Of a DNA stretch of 10,075 nt, positions 1 to 7,002 are shown one piece after another. The stretch spans positions 37,060-47,134 of the forward strand of contig HF994931.1 in assembly GCA_000434295.1 (NCBI GenBank), written 5' to 3'. The number at the start of each line of letters is the position of its first letter. The stretch's first letter is position 1. Both the position numbers and the translations under genes were made by a program. The DNA comes from Acetobacter sp. CAG:977 (lineage in GTDB: Bacteria > Pseudomonadota > Alphaproteobacteria > CAAGCB01 > CAG-977). The notes below the pieces were generated by a model, which was given only the letters and a program-made list of their open reading frames with translations, was not told where the DNA came from and did no database searches.

Positions 1-1016
1 TTGACCCGACGGTAGCCAACGGCGGCATTATCAATTCTTACGGCACGAACGCGCATTTGGGCGACGGGAAATGGATGGTTGCCGAAGCCGACGAATCGGA
101 CGGCAGCTTTTTAAAACTGCCCGCCACCGCCGTCGTCGTCACCAACATGGATCCCGAACATTTAAATTATTACGGCACGTATGAAAAGATGAAAGAAGCT
201 TATCATACGTTTGTTCAAAACATTCCGTTTTACGGCTTTGCCTGCTTATGCGCGGATCATCCCGCGGTACAAAGCCTGATTTCGTCGATTTCCGACCGTC
301 GCATCGTAACGTACGGCTTAACGCCGCAAGCCGAAATTTCGGCTCAAAACATTCATGCCGAACCGGGAATGATTACGTTTGACGTTTTGGTGTCCGACCG
401 CTTTAACGGAAAAGGGCCCGAACGTTTAATTGAAGGTTTCAGACTGCCGATGTTCGGTCGCCATAACGTTCAAAATGCTTTGGCGGCAATTGCCGTCGGT
501 ATTCAACTGGGGCTTTTGGATTCGGATTTGAAAACGGCTTTGGCGGAATTTACGGGGGTTAAACGCCGCTTTACAAAAACAGGCGAAGTCAACGGAATTA
601 CGATTATTGACGACTACGGACATCATCCCATAGAAATCGCTTCGACGCTGAAAGCGGCAAGAGACGTCGTCAAACGCAAAATCATCGCCGTATTCCAGCC
701 TCACCGATACAGCCGCGTCGCGGATTTGTTCGATATGTTCTGTACCTGCTTTAACGATGCGGACTGTGTCATCGTTGCCGATGTTTATGCGGCGGGCGAA
801 ACGCCGATTGAAGGCGCGACGAAAGAAGCTTTGGTCGAAGGATTGCGCCAACACGGGCATCGTCACGTGATTGCCTTGAATTCTGAACAAGAATTGCCGA
901 AACTGATCCATGAGCTGGCCGAACCGGAAGATATTGTCATCTGTTTGGGCGCGGGAAACGTTTCTCAATGGGCATACGCTCTGCCCCGCCAATTGGAAGA
1001 ACTGTCGTCCAGATGA
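1..1016 (+). CDS. murC: UDP-N-acetylmuramate--L-alanine ligase (MurC), 5'-partial
   Basis: MurC is the cytoplasmic ATP-dependent ligase that adds L-alanine to UDP-MurNAc, the first amino acid of the peptidoglycan stem peptide. The reading frame is open from base 3, and recognisable MurC sequence (DPTVANGG) runs through the left edge, so the gene starts outside the window. A TTG at 57 is not the start. The 337 visible residues lack roughly 140 N-terminal residues, including the UDP-binding Rossmann region and the GTHGKTTT P-loop. Visible Mur ligase marks are AEADESDGSF, VTNMDPEH, FGRHNVQNALAA, DDYGHHP (start of the C-terminal ligase domain), FQPHRYSR, and GAGNVSQWA near the end. The stop TGA lies 13 bp before murB, whose Shine-Dalgarno follows directly, so the two are co-transcribed. 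The identification is secure; only the missing N-terminus cannot be judged. Confidence 0.97.
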   Translation, partial: DPTVANGGIINSYGTNAHLGDGKWMVAEADESDGSFLKLPATAVVVTNMDPEHLNYYGTYEKMKEAYHTFVQNIPFYGFACLCADHPAVQSLISSISDRRIVTYGLTPQAEISAQNIHAEPGMITFDVLVSDRFNGKGPERLIEGFRLPMFGRHNVQNALAAIAVGIQLGLLDSDLKTALAEFTGVKRRFTKTGEVNGITIIDDYGHHPIEIASTLKAARDVVKRKIIAVFQPHRYSRVADLFDMFCTCFNDADCVIVADVYAAGETPIEGATKEALVEGLRQHGHRHVIALNSEQELPKLIHELAEPEDIVICLGAGNVSQWAYALPRQLEELSSR

Positions 1017-1018
1017 CG

Positions 1019-1024
1019 AAGGAG
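1019..1024 (+). promoter_or_regulatory. murB ribosome binding site
   Basis: AAGGAG lies 5 nt before the ATG at 1030 and decides that start for murB. The frame is open further upstream to 910, but that part lies inside murC and has no comparable site. A later in-frame ATG at 1075 would give an N-terminus closer to many MurB proteins but has a weaker site in front. Confidence 0.8.
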
Positions 1025-1029
1025 CAAGA

Positions 1030-1995
1030 ATGCTGTCATTCATAAAAAACTTTTTTACGGGGAAATCGGGATTGATGAAGTTGATGCCTGAAGTTCGGGG
1101 AACACTGACAGCCAATGCGCCTTTGGCAAAGATGACATGGCTTGGGGTCGGAGGTCCCGCCGAAATATTATATACGCCTGCCGATGAAGAAGACTTAAGC
1201 TGGTTTTTATCGGCACGTCCGAACGTTCCCGTTACGATATTGGGCGGCGGATCCAACGTATTGATTCGCGACGGCGGCATTCCCGGCATCGTCATTCACC
1301 TCGGGCGCGAGTTTTCTCAAATCGATATTGACGGCACCGCTTTGAAATGCGGCACGGCCGCCAAAAATGCCGAAGTCGCCAAAGCGGCACTGGATGCGGG
1401 GTTGAGCGGCTTTGAATTTCTGGCAGGCATTCCCGGCACGATCGGCGGAGCGATACGCATGAATGCCGGTGCTCACGGCTGCGAAATCAAAGACATCTTA
1501 ACGGAAATGTCGGGCGTAGACGGAATCGGCAAGAAATTCACGATTCAGAAAGGGGAAATTCCTTTGGAATACCGTTTAAATCCCCTTCCCGTGAATTGGA
1601 TATTCACGCGTGCCGTTTTTGAAGGCCGCCCGGACAGCAAGGAAAACATCCAAAAACGGATGACGGAATATCGTGAAATCAGGGAACGTTCACAACCTGT
1701 CGGCGTCAGAACGGCGGGATCCATGTTTAAGAATCCTGTCGGCTTAAAGGCTTGGCAACTGATAGACAAGGCGGGATGCCGCGGGTTGCGTCGCGGCGGA
1801 GCGATGGTTTCCGAGAAACACTGCAATTTTTTTATTAACACGGGCAAAGCGACGGCGGCAGATTTTGAAATGCTGGCAGAAACGGTGCGGCAAAAAGTCT
1901 TTGACACCAGCAATATCCGTTTAGAATGGGAAGTGCGCCGCATCGGCGTTGCGTCAAAACGTACCGGAATTTTGGGAGACGGGAAAAATGACTAA
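1030..1995 (+). CDS. murB: UDP-N-acetylenolpyruvoylglucosamine reductase (MurB)
   Basis: MurB is the cytoplasmic FAD enzyme that uses NADPH to reduce UDP-GlcNAc-enolpyruvate to UDP-MurNAc, the substrate leading to MurC. From the ATG at 1030 the protein has 321 residues, in the range of the shorter MurB class. The FAD-binding region shows LGVGGPAE (38-45), LGGGSNVLIRDGG (71-83) and GFEFLAGIPGTIGGAIRMNAGAHG (127-150). The substrate domain follows, with EYR (Arg182), GSMFKNP (Ser231, the expected proton donor) and LEWEVRRIG (Glu301, the expected catalytic glutamate), which match the catalytic triad of the family. The first 15 residues (MLSFIKNFFTGKSGL) are an extra stretch before the usual start, so an ATG at 1075 is a possible alternative. 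The 3' end overlaps ddl by 8 bp, which suggests translational coupling. Confidence 0.96.
   Translation: MLSFIKNFFTGKSGLMKLMPEVRGTLTANAPLAKMTWLGVGGPAEILYTPADEEDLSWFLSARPNVPVTILGGGSNVLIRDGGIPGIVIHLGREFSQIDIDGTALKCGTAAKNAEVAKAALDAGLSGFEFLAGIPGTIGGAIRMNAGAHGCEIKDILTEMSGVDGIGKKFTIQKGEIPLEYRLNPLPVNWIFTRAVFEGRPDSKENIQKRMTEYREIRERSQPVGVRTAGSMFKNPVGLKAWQLIDKAGCRGLRRGGAMVSEKHCNFFINTGKATAADFEMLAETVRQKVFDTSNIRLEWEVRRIGVASKRTGILGDGKND
1974..1978 (+). promoter_or_regulatory. ddl ribosome binding site inside murB
   Basis: GGGAG lies 9 nt before the ATG at 1988, inside the last codons of murB. It supports 1988 as the ddl start over an upstream in-frame start at 1949. The resulting N-terminus MTKKVAVLMGG is the normal one for the Ddl family. 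Confidence 0.65.
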
Positions 1996-2920
1996 GAAAG
2001 TAGCGGTATTAATGGGCGGCTGTTCTTCGGAACGCGGCGTATCTCTGTCCAGCGGAAAGAATGTTTTAAAAGCGTTGGAAGAAGCGGGATATGATGCTTT
2101 TTCTTTGGATTTGTCCCATGATTTGACGGCATTTGTCGAAACCTTGAAAAAGGAAAAGCCCGATGTCGTCTTTAACGCGCTTCACGGGCAATACGGCGAA
2201 GACGGATGCGTTCAGGGCGTATTGGATATTATGCAAATTCCTTACACACATTCGGGGCGTCTGGCATCGGCTTTGGCCATGAACAAAATCATGGCGAAAA
2301 AGCTGTATCGTATGGCAGGGCTTCCCGTCGCCGTGGATCGCATCGTAAGCAAAGAAGACATCTTGGCAGGCAATGTCTTGCCGCATCCGTTCGTATTAAA
2401 GCCCGTTTCGAACGGTTCTTCGGTCGGTGTTTATATCTTTCGTGAAAACAACGGCAGAAAGCCTTTTGAAGGCGAAAAATACCCGTATGCCGACGACGAC
2501 GAAATCATGGCGGAAGAATATGTGGAAGGACGCGAATTGACCGTAGCCGTCATGAACGGCAAGGCTTTGGGTGTTTTGGAAATTCTTCCGGCAGAAAAGT
2601 TTTACAATTACAAAGCCAAATATTCGGAAGGCGGCGCGAAACACGTCATTCCGGCGAACCTGCCCAAAGAAGACTATGAAAAAGCGCTGTACATTGCGGA
2701 AGAAGCGCACAAAGTTTTGGGATGCCGCGGCATTTCGCGTTCGGACATCCGCTATGACGACACGCGCCCGGGGCAAAAGCCGCGTTTTGCAATATTGGAA
2801 ACGAACACGCAACCCGGCATGACATCGTTGTCTTTGGTTCCCGAAATTGCGCAACATGCGGGATTTTCATACAAAGACATCGTCGTTTGGATGGTGGAGA
2901 ACGCTAAATGGGGCGAGTAA
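1988..2920 (+). CDS. ddl: D-alanine--D-alanine ligase
   Basis: Ddl joins two D-alanines in the cytoplasm using ATP; MurF then adds the dipeptide to the peptidoglycan precursor. The protein has 310 residues, the normal length, with the ATP-grasp layout. By comparison with E. coli DdlB the active-site residues are present: Glu15 in GGCSSERG, Ser144 in GSSVGV, Tyr212 in FYNYKAKY, Arg251 and Asp253 in SRSDIRYD, and Glu271 and Asn273 in LETNTQPGMTS. HGQYGEDG (66-73) is also typical. The tyrosine at 212 marks a D-Ala-D-Ala enzyme rather than a D-Ala-D-lactate ligase of the VanA type. One oddity is Gly17, where most relatives have a second glutamate (SSERE). The gene overlaps murB by 8 bp and ftsQ by 13 bp, so its translation is probably coupled to both. 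Confidence 0.97.
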   Translation: MTKKVAVLMGGCSSERGVSLSSGKNVLKALEEAGYDAFSLDLSHDLTAFVETLKKEKPDVVFNALHGQYGEDGCVQGVLDIMQIPYTHSGRLASALAMNKIMAKKLYRMAGLPVAVDRIVSKEDILAGNVLPHPFVLKPVSNGSSVGVYIFRENNGRKPFEGEKYPYADDDEIMAEEYVEGRELTVAVMNGKALGVLEILPAEKFYNYKAKYSEGGAKHVIPANLPKEDYEKALYIAEEAHKVLGCRGISRSDIRYDDTRPGQKPRFAILETNTQPGMTSLSLVPEIAQHAGFSYKDIVVWMVENAKWGE

Positions 2921-3735
2921 AAGGCGGCGAAAAAGACAAAAAGGAAAAGGCGGGAAAAATACGTCCGTTCACGACGGCTTTTGCCCTTCTTTTGCTTTCT
3001 GTTTTTGCCGTCTGGTTTCCCCGTTCTTCTTTTTATGCCGAACAAAAAGCCGGTCTGATTTATATGTTTCAGGAAGCGGCGTTGTCGGCAGGCTTGCGCC
3101 TTGACGAGATTTTTGTCACCGGGCGCGACAAAACGCCCAAGAAAGATTTGTTGGATGCTCTGAACGCCGCGCGCGGCATGCCGTTAACCGCGGTTGACAT
3201 CAATCTTGCCCGAGAAAACATCCAACGCCTGCCTTGGGTAAAAAGCGTGCGCATAGAACGCCGCCTACCCTGTTGCCTTTATATCCGCATAAAAGAACGC
3301 ACGCCCGTTGCGGTCTGGCAACACAAAGGAAACTACAACCCCGTCGACGAAGACGGGCAAGTCATAGAAATTCCGACGGATAAACTGAACGGCTTGCCTT
3401 TGGTTGTCGGAGAAGACGCCCCCGAAAAAACGCCCGAATTTTTAGAATTTATTGCTCAGGAACCCTCGATTGAAAAACGCGTCAAAGCCGCCGTCCGCGT
3501 AGGCAAGCGGCGCTGGAACGTTATTTTGGACGATTTGGAAAAAGGCATTACGGTATATCTTCCCGAAAAAGACCCCGCATCGGCATGGGGACGTTTAGCC
3601 AGATTGGACAGGACTCAGGCGATTTTAAAGCGCAAAATTACGTTGATTGACTTGCGCCTGCCCGACAAACTGACGGTTCGCATTGACGGACCCAAACGCT
3701 TTGGCAAAAAAAGCGGATCGGCTCGAAAGGAATAA
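2908..3735 (+). CDS. ftsQ: Cell division protein FtsQ
   Basis: FtsQ is a bitopic inner-membrane divisome protein that recruits FtsL/FtsB and links the cytoplasmic ring to periplasmic wall synthesis. The 275-residue product has a short basic cytoplasmic tail (1-20, MGRVKGGEKDKKEKAGKIRP), one membrane segment (about 21-38) and a periplasmic part. The POTRA domain is about 64-132 (LRLDEIFVTGRD ... PWVKSVRIERRLPCCLYIRIKERTP). It is followed by the beta domain, with AVWQHKGNYNPVDEDGQVI (135-153), RRWNVILDD and IDLRLPDKLTVRIDGP near the end, a pattern usual for alphaproteobacterial FtsQ. The start overlaps ddl by 13 bp and has GTGGAG (2894-2899) 8 nt upstream. FtsQ is poorly conserved in sequence, so the call rests on the domain pattern plus its position between ddl and ftsA. 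Confidence 0.94.
   Translation: MGRVKGGEKDKKEKAGKIRPFTTAFALLLLSVFAVWFPRSSFYAEQKAGLIYMFQEAALSAGLRLDEIFVTGRDKTPKKDLLDALNAARGMPLTAVDINLARENIQRLPWVKSVRIERRLPCCLYIRIKERTPVAVWQHKGNYNPVDEDGQVIEIPTDKLNGLPLVVGEDAPEKTPEFLEFIAQEPSIEKRVKAAVRVGKRRWNVILDDLEKGITVYLPEKDPASAWGRLARLDRTQAILKRKITLIDLRLPDKLTVRIDGPKRFGKKSGSARKE
3726..3732 (+). promoter_or_regulatory. ftsA ribosome binding site at the end of ftsQ
   Basis: AAAGGAA covers the last ftsQ codons just before its stop codon (3733-3735) and sits 7 nt before the ATG at 3740. It selects this ATG over an upstream TTG at 3683, which would add 19 residues encoded inside ftsQ that do not look like FtsA. Confidence 0.75.
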
Positions 3736-3739
3736 GCCC

Positions 3740-4993
3740 ATGCCGCAGATTTTAAACAAAAACGGTTTAATTGCCGCACTGGACATCGGAACGTCAAAGA
3801 CAAGCTGCCTTTTGGCGCGCCCCGTATCGACCGACAAAGCTTTGGTCGTCGGCGTGGGTTCATATCAAAACAAAGGGCTGAAAAAAGGATTGATCGTCGA
3901 TTTGCCCGAAACAATCGATTCGGTCAGGAATGCGGTTGAGAATGCGGAAAAAACCGCGGGAGAACGCATAGAAACCGTCATCAGCAACGTTACCGCCCGC
4001 CAATTTTCATCGGAATTGATTCATTCGTCTTTGCTGTTAGGCGGTGCCGAAGTCACGCAAAGCGACATCAATCGGTTAACGACCAAAGCGCGCGACAAAA
4101 TAGAAAAGAACGGTGACGAAATTCTGCACTGCATACCGACGGAATACCGTTTGGACGACGCGTACGCCATTCGCGACCCGCGGGGACTGTTCGGCGACCG
4201 CCTGTCCATATCCCTTCACAAGGTATCGACGGCACCGGCGGCGGTACGAAATATGAACTCCATTTTGGAACAATGCCATCTCAGATGCGCGAAAAAAGTC
4301 GTGTCCCCGTATGCGGCGGGACTGGCTTGTCTGCGCGAAGAAGAAATGCAACAAGGCAGCGCCGTCATAGATCTGGGCGCCGGCACGACGGACATCGGCG
4401 TTTTTTACGAACGCCAGCTTGTTTATGTTTCCCGACTGCCTGTCGGCGGTAACCATATTACGGAAGACCTGACCGTAAAATTCAAGACGGCTTTTGCGGA
4501 CGCGGAACGCCTGAAAACGTTAAGCGGTTCGGTATATCCTTCGGAACGCTACAGCACGGAAGAAATAGACATTCCTCTGTTGGGAGAAGACGCGCGCGTT
4601 TCGGTGTATCGGGTTCCGCGCATAGAAATGGTGAACGTCATTATCATGCGCGTTCGCGAAATTTTTGAACTGATTCGCCGCGATTTGGAAGAAAGCGGTT
4701 TTTACGATTTGTGTTTGAATTTTGTATTAACGGGCGGCGGCAGCCAATTGCAGGGAATTCGGGAACTGGCATCGTCCGTTTTACAAAAAAACGCGCGCAT
4801 CGGACAACCCGTTTTGCCCGAAGACCCCGAAGCGTTGATACAGCCCGGAACATATCCGTCATACACGGGTTGCATCGGATTGTTACGCTATGCCTTAAAC
4901 GCTCAGATAGATGCGCCCGCCTATCAAAAAGACATCCAAAAAGATCAAAGCAGGATTGCACGAATTTTTCAGTGGTTTTTAGACAATTGTTAA
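3740..4993 (+). CDS. ftsA: Cell division protein FtsA
   Basis: FtsA is the actin-like ATPase that ties FtsZ filaments to the inner membrane and recruits later divisome proteins. From the ATG at 3740 it has 417 residues, normal for the family. The actin-fold signatures are in order: phosphate-1 ALDIGTSKT (13-21), phosphate-2 VIDLGAGTTDIGVF (209-222) and the adenosine motif FVLTGGGSQLQGI (328-340). The FtsA-specific 1C region lies about 84-160 in place of actin subdomain 1B. The C-terminus RIARIFQWFLDN (405-416) alternates basic and bulky hydrophobic residues, as expected for the amphipathic membrane-targeting helix. It starts 4 bp after ftsQ and precedes ftsZ by 53 bp. The identification is very secure. 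Confidence 0.98.
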   Translation: MPQILNKNGLIAALDIGTSKTSCLLARPVSTDKALVVGVGSYQNKGLKKGLIVDLPETIDSVRNAVENAEKTAGERIETVISNVTARQFSSELIHSSLLLGGAEVTQSDINRLTTKARDKIEKNGDEILHCIPTEYRLDDAYAIRDPRGLFGDRLSISLHKVSTAPAAVRNMNSILEQCHLRCAKKVVSPYAAGLACLREEEMQQGSAVIDLGAGTTDIGVFYERQLVYVSRLPVGGNHITEDLTVKFKTAFADAERLKTLSGSVYPSERYSTEEIDIPLLGEDARVSVYRVPRIEMVNVIIMRVREIFELIRRDLEESGFYDLCLNFVLTGGGSQLQGIRELASSVLQKNARIGQPVLPEDPEALIQPGTYPSYTGCIGLLRYALNAQIDAPAYQKDIQKDQSRIARIFQWFLDNC

Positions 4994-5046
4994 ATAGTTT
5001 CGGTGTATAAGTGTAAAAAAAGCATCTTGAAAAGGATAAGACAGAC
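4994..5046 (+). promoter_or_regulatory. ftsA-ftsZ intergenic gap with ftsZ ribosome binding site
   Basis: This 53-bp stretch is the only real gap in the operon. It is AT-rich, with a run of seven A (5014-5020), and holds AAAGGA at 5031-5036, 10 nt before the ftsZ ATG. TATAAG at 5006-5011 resembles a -10 box, but no -35 box lies at a good distance, so a separate ftsZ promoter is only a possibility. No terminator hairpin is seen, so transcripts can run on from ftsA. Confidence 0.45.
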
Positions 5047-6825
5047 ATGACGGAAACCAAGCAAACCGAAGCAACCGGCACGATTACGGCCGAGTCGATA
5101 CCGACAGCGGAAAGCTCTGCGCCTTTGGATATCGGAATGCCGCAACAGCAACCGATTGTGCTTTTGACACCGAAAATAAAGGTCATCGGCGTCGGAGGTG
5201 CCGGCGGGAACGCCATCAACAACATGATTCAGTCGAAACTGGAAGGCGTTGATTTCGTGGTTGCCAATACGGATGCTCAGGCTTTGAACCATTCTTTGGC
5301 GACGACGAAGATACAGCTCGGTTTGGAAACGACCAAAGGTCAGGGCGCGGGCGCCCGCCCCGAAGTCGGCAAAGAATCCGCCGAAGAAGCCTTAGACCAG
5401 ATCGGCGAAGTTCTTGAAGGCGCAAACATGGTTTTCATTACCGCCGGCATGGGCGGCGGCACGGGGACGGGAGCGGCTCCGGTGTTTGCGCGACTCGCCA
5501 GAGAACGTGATATTTTAACCGTCGGCGTCGTAACGAAACCCTTTACGTTTGAAGGTCGCCACCGCATGGCGATGGCTGAAAAGGGGATTGACGAACTGGC
5601 GCAATATGTTGACACGCTGATCGTCATACCGAATCAGAATTTGTTTTTGGTCGCCGACGAAAAGATGACTTTTGCCGATGCTTTCAAGCGCGCCGATCAG
5701 GTTTTGCAAGGCGGCGTACGCAGCATTACGGATTTGATTATCACGCCGGGTATCATCAACCTTGATTTTTCGGATGTGCGCACGGTAATGACCGAAATGG
5801 GGCGCGCCATGATGGGAACAGGCGTTGCCAGCGGCGAAAACCGCGCATTGGAAGCCGCGGAAGAAGCTATTGCCAATCCGTTGTTGGACGATGCGTCCAT
5901 GACGGGAGCCAAGGGCATTTTGATTAACATTGCGGGCGGTGCGGATTTGACACTGTACGAAGTCGACGAAGCCGCCAACCGTATCCGCCGCGAAGTCGAC
6001 CCCGAAGCCAACATTATCTTCGGTGCTTCGTTTGATGCTTCTTTGGAAGGATCGGTTCGCGTTTCCGTCGTCGCGACGGGTATTTCGCGTCCGCAGGAAA
6101 CGGCGAATCCGTTCTCGCAACCGACGTCTTCCGTCTTTACGGCGACGCCTTCGGCTTCGTTCACGTCGGCTTTTGCAAAGCCGGCTCAGACTTCTTCCGA
6201 AACGGTTCGCCAACCGCTCGGCACGTTTAAAAAGCCCGAACCGGAACCCGAACCAGAAGAAAACTTTGCCGAAGAAGAAACCGAAGAAATTTTAAATATC
6301 GAACCCGAACCGGAAGTCGAAGAAGAAATCGTCACGCCTCCGGCGGCGGCACCTGCTCCGTCGGTTCCGTTACAGCCTGCGCTTCATCAAAAGAGCAGCA
6401 GCCCGAATATACCGGCGATGCCTTCGGCAAAAGAGCTGTTCGGATCCGGCACAGAAATGCGTTCTGCGCCCAGCTTTGACGCTTTCGGTTCCAGACCGTC
6501 AGCCGAGCCTTCGGCGTTCAGACGCCCGACCGCACAACCCGAATTCACGATGCCGCGCCGTTCGGAACCCGAACCCGCCGTCATGCCGAAACCTCAGCCG
6601 GCGCATCAGGACGAGCTGTTTGCCAACTTACCGCCGCCTTCCATGCCGCCTGCGGTTAAGCCTGCGGAAAAAGAAAAGCCCCGCCCCTCGCTGTTTCAGT
6701 TTGTTACGGGCAGAAAGTCGGCTTCTCATGCGCAAGAAGAAGGACAAGCGCCCGAACCGCAGGAAAATACAAAGCTTCCTTCGGAAGACGAGCTTGATAT
6801 TCCGGCGTTTTTGCGTCAGCGCTGA
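5047..6825 (+). CDS. ftsZ: Cell division protein FtsZ with long C-terminal linker
   Basis: FtsZ is the tubulin-like GTPase that forms the cytokinetic ring. The GTPase core begins near residue 42 (PKIKVIGVGGAGGNAINNM). It contains the tubulin signature GGGTGTG (136-142), the T7 catalytic loop NLDFSD (238-243) and the second domain up to about 350 (VSVVATGISRPQ). A disordered linker of about 229 residues follows (351-579), rich in Pro, Glu and Ser, including an EPEPEPEE run at 398-405. The C-terminal peptide EDELDIPAFLRQR (580-592) is the docking site for FtsA and other partners. The total of 592 residues is far above the roughly 380 of E. coli FtsZ but in line with other long alphaproteobacterial forms. 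The first 41 residues are longer than usual. An alternative ATG at 5137 (Met31) lacks a good ribosome site, so 5047 is preferred. Confidence 0.98.
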   Translation: MTETKQTEATGTITAESIPTAESSAPLDIGMPQQQPIVLLTPKIKVIGVGGAGGNAINNMIQSKLEGVDFVVANTDAQALNHSLATTKIQLGLETTKGQGAGARPEVGKESAEEALDQIGEVLEGANMVFITAGMGGGTGTGAAPVFARLARERDILTVGVVTKPFTFEGRHRMAMAEKGIDELAQYVDTLIVIPNQNLFLVADEKMTFADAFKRADQVLQGGVRSITDLIITPGIINLDFSDVRTVMTEMGRAMMGTGVASGENRALEAAEEAIANPLLDDASMTGAKGILINIAGGADLTLYEVDEAANRIRREVDPEANIIFGASFDASLEGSVRVSVVATGISRPQETANPFSQPTSSVFTATPSASFTSAFAKPAQTSSETVRQPLGTFKKPEPEPEPEENFAEEETEEILNIEPEPEVEEEIVTPPAAAPAPSVPLQPALHQKSSSPNIPAMPSAKELFGSGTEMRSAPSFDAFGSRPSAEPSAFRRPTAQPEFTMPRRSEPEPAVMPKPQPAHQDELFANLPPPSMPPAVKPAEKEKPRPSLFQFVTGRKSASHAQEEGQAPEPQENTKLPSEDELDIPAFLRQR

Positions 6826-6845
6826 AATAAAATCTTTAACGTTTG

Positions 6846-6879
6846 GCGGTCGGAAAGAAATTTCCGACCGCATTTTTTT
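6846..6879 (+). terminator. Intrinsic terminator after ftsZ
   Basis: A perfect 11-bp stem (GCGGTCGGAAA at 6846-6856 pairing with TTTCCGACCGC at 6861-6871) closes a GAAA tetraloop. It is followed by one A and seven T (6873-6879). It starts 20 bp after the ftsZ stop codon and should end the murC-ftsZ transcript, making lpxC a separate unit. Confidence 0.93.
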
Positions 6880-6893
6880 GCCTCTGTCAAGCG

Positions 6894-6908
6894 TTAACAA
6901 AGATTTAA
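6894..6908. promoter_or_regulatory. Candidate CtrA binding site upstream of lpxC
   Basis: TTAA-CAAAGAT-TTAA is an exact match to the full TTAA-N7-TTAA consensus of CtrA, the alphaproteobacterial cell-cycle response regulator. It lies in the only sizeable gap of the division region, 95-109 bp before the lpxC start and about 27 bp upstream of a candidate -35 box. Location and exact match support it, but binding is inferred. Confidence 0.5.
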
Positions 6909-6909
6909 T

Positions 6910-6927
6910 GTAACAAAACGTAACAAA
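6910..6927 (+). repeat. GTAACAAA direct repeat, possible regulator site
   Basis: GTAACAAA occurs twice with a 10-bp period (6910-6917 and 6920-6927). A third related copy, TAACAAA, begins at 6895 inside the CtrA-like box. A one-helical-turn direct repeat just upstream of a candidate -35 box is the usual arrangement for OmpR/PhoB-family activators. The regulator is unknown. Confidence 0.4.
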
Positions 6928-6934
6928 GCTTGAT

Positions 6935-6963
6935 TTGCCAATGCTTGGATGCGTTGTTAAAAA
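6935..6963 (+). promoter_or_regulatory. Possible lpxC promoter
   Basis: TTGCCA (6935-6940), a 17-bp spacer and TAAAAA (6958-6963) make a moderate sigma70-type promoter. It sits downstream of the ftsZ terminator, where a promoter is needed, and about 40 bp before the lpxC start. The -10 box is weak, which would fit dependence on an activator bound at 6894-6927. Confidence 0.4.
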
Positions 6964-7002
6964 GTAAGGTATGGAAGACCTTCAGAATAAAGGGGCAGAA
7001 TC

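Noticed and set aside
57..59. TTG as a start codon for murC
   Set aside because: MurC-like sequence continues upstream to the window edge, so the gene is truncated rather than starting here.
426..1295. Long open frame on the minus strand across murC and murB
   Set aside because: It is antisense to two secure genes, resembles no known protein, and its codons mirror the sense genes. It is a shadow of codon bias.
5006..5011. TATAAG as the -10 box of an ftsZ promoter
   Set aside because: The nearest -35-like sequences (TTGTTA at 4987-4992, TAGACA at 4980-4985) give spacers of 13 and 20 bp, both poor.
5515..6213. Long minus-strand open frame inside ftsZ
   Set aside because: Antisense to the conserved GTPase domain, arginine-rich without domain pattern; a shadow frame.
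6476..6913. Plus-strand frame overlapping the ftsZ linker and terminator
   Set aside because: It is a frame shadow rich in Arg, Pro and Ser. It runs through the ftsZ terminator and has no ribosome binding site.
6998..7002. GAATC, a CcrM-type GANTC methylation site before lpxC
   Set aside because: A single GANTC is expected often by chance and others occur inside genes, so it is no evidence for regulation by itself.
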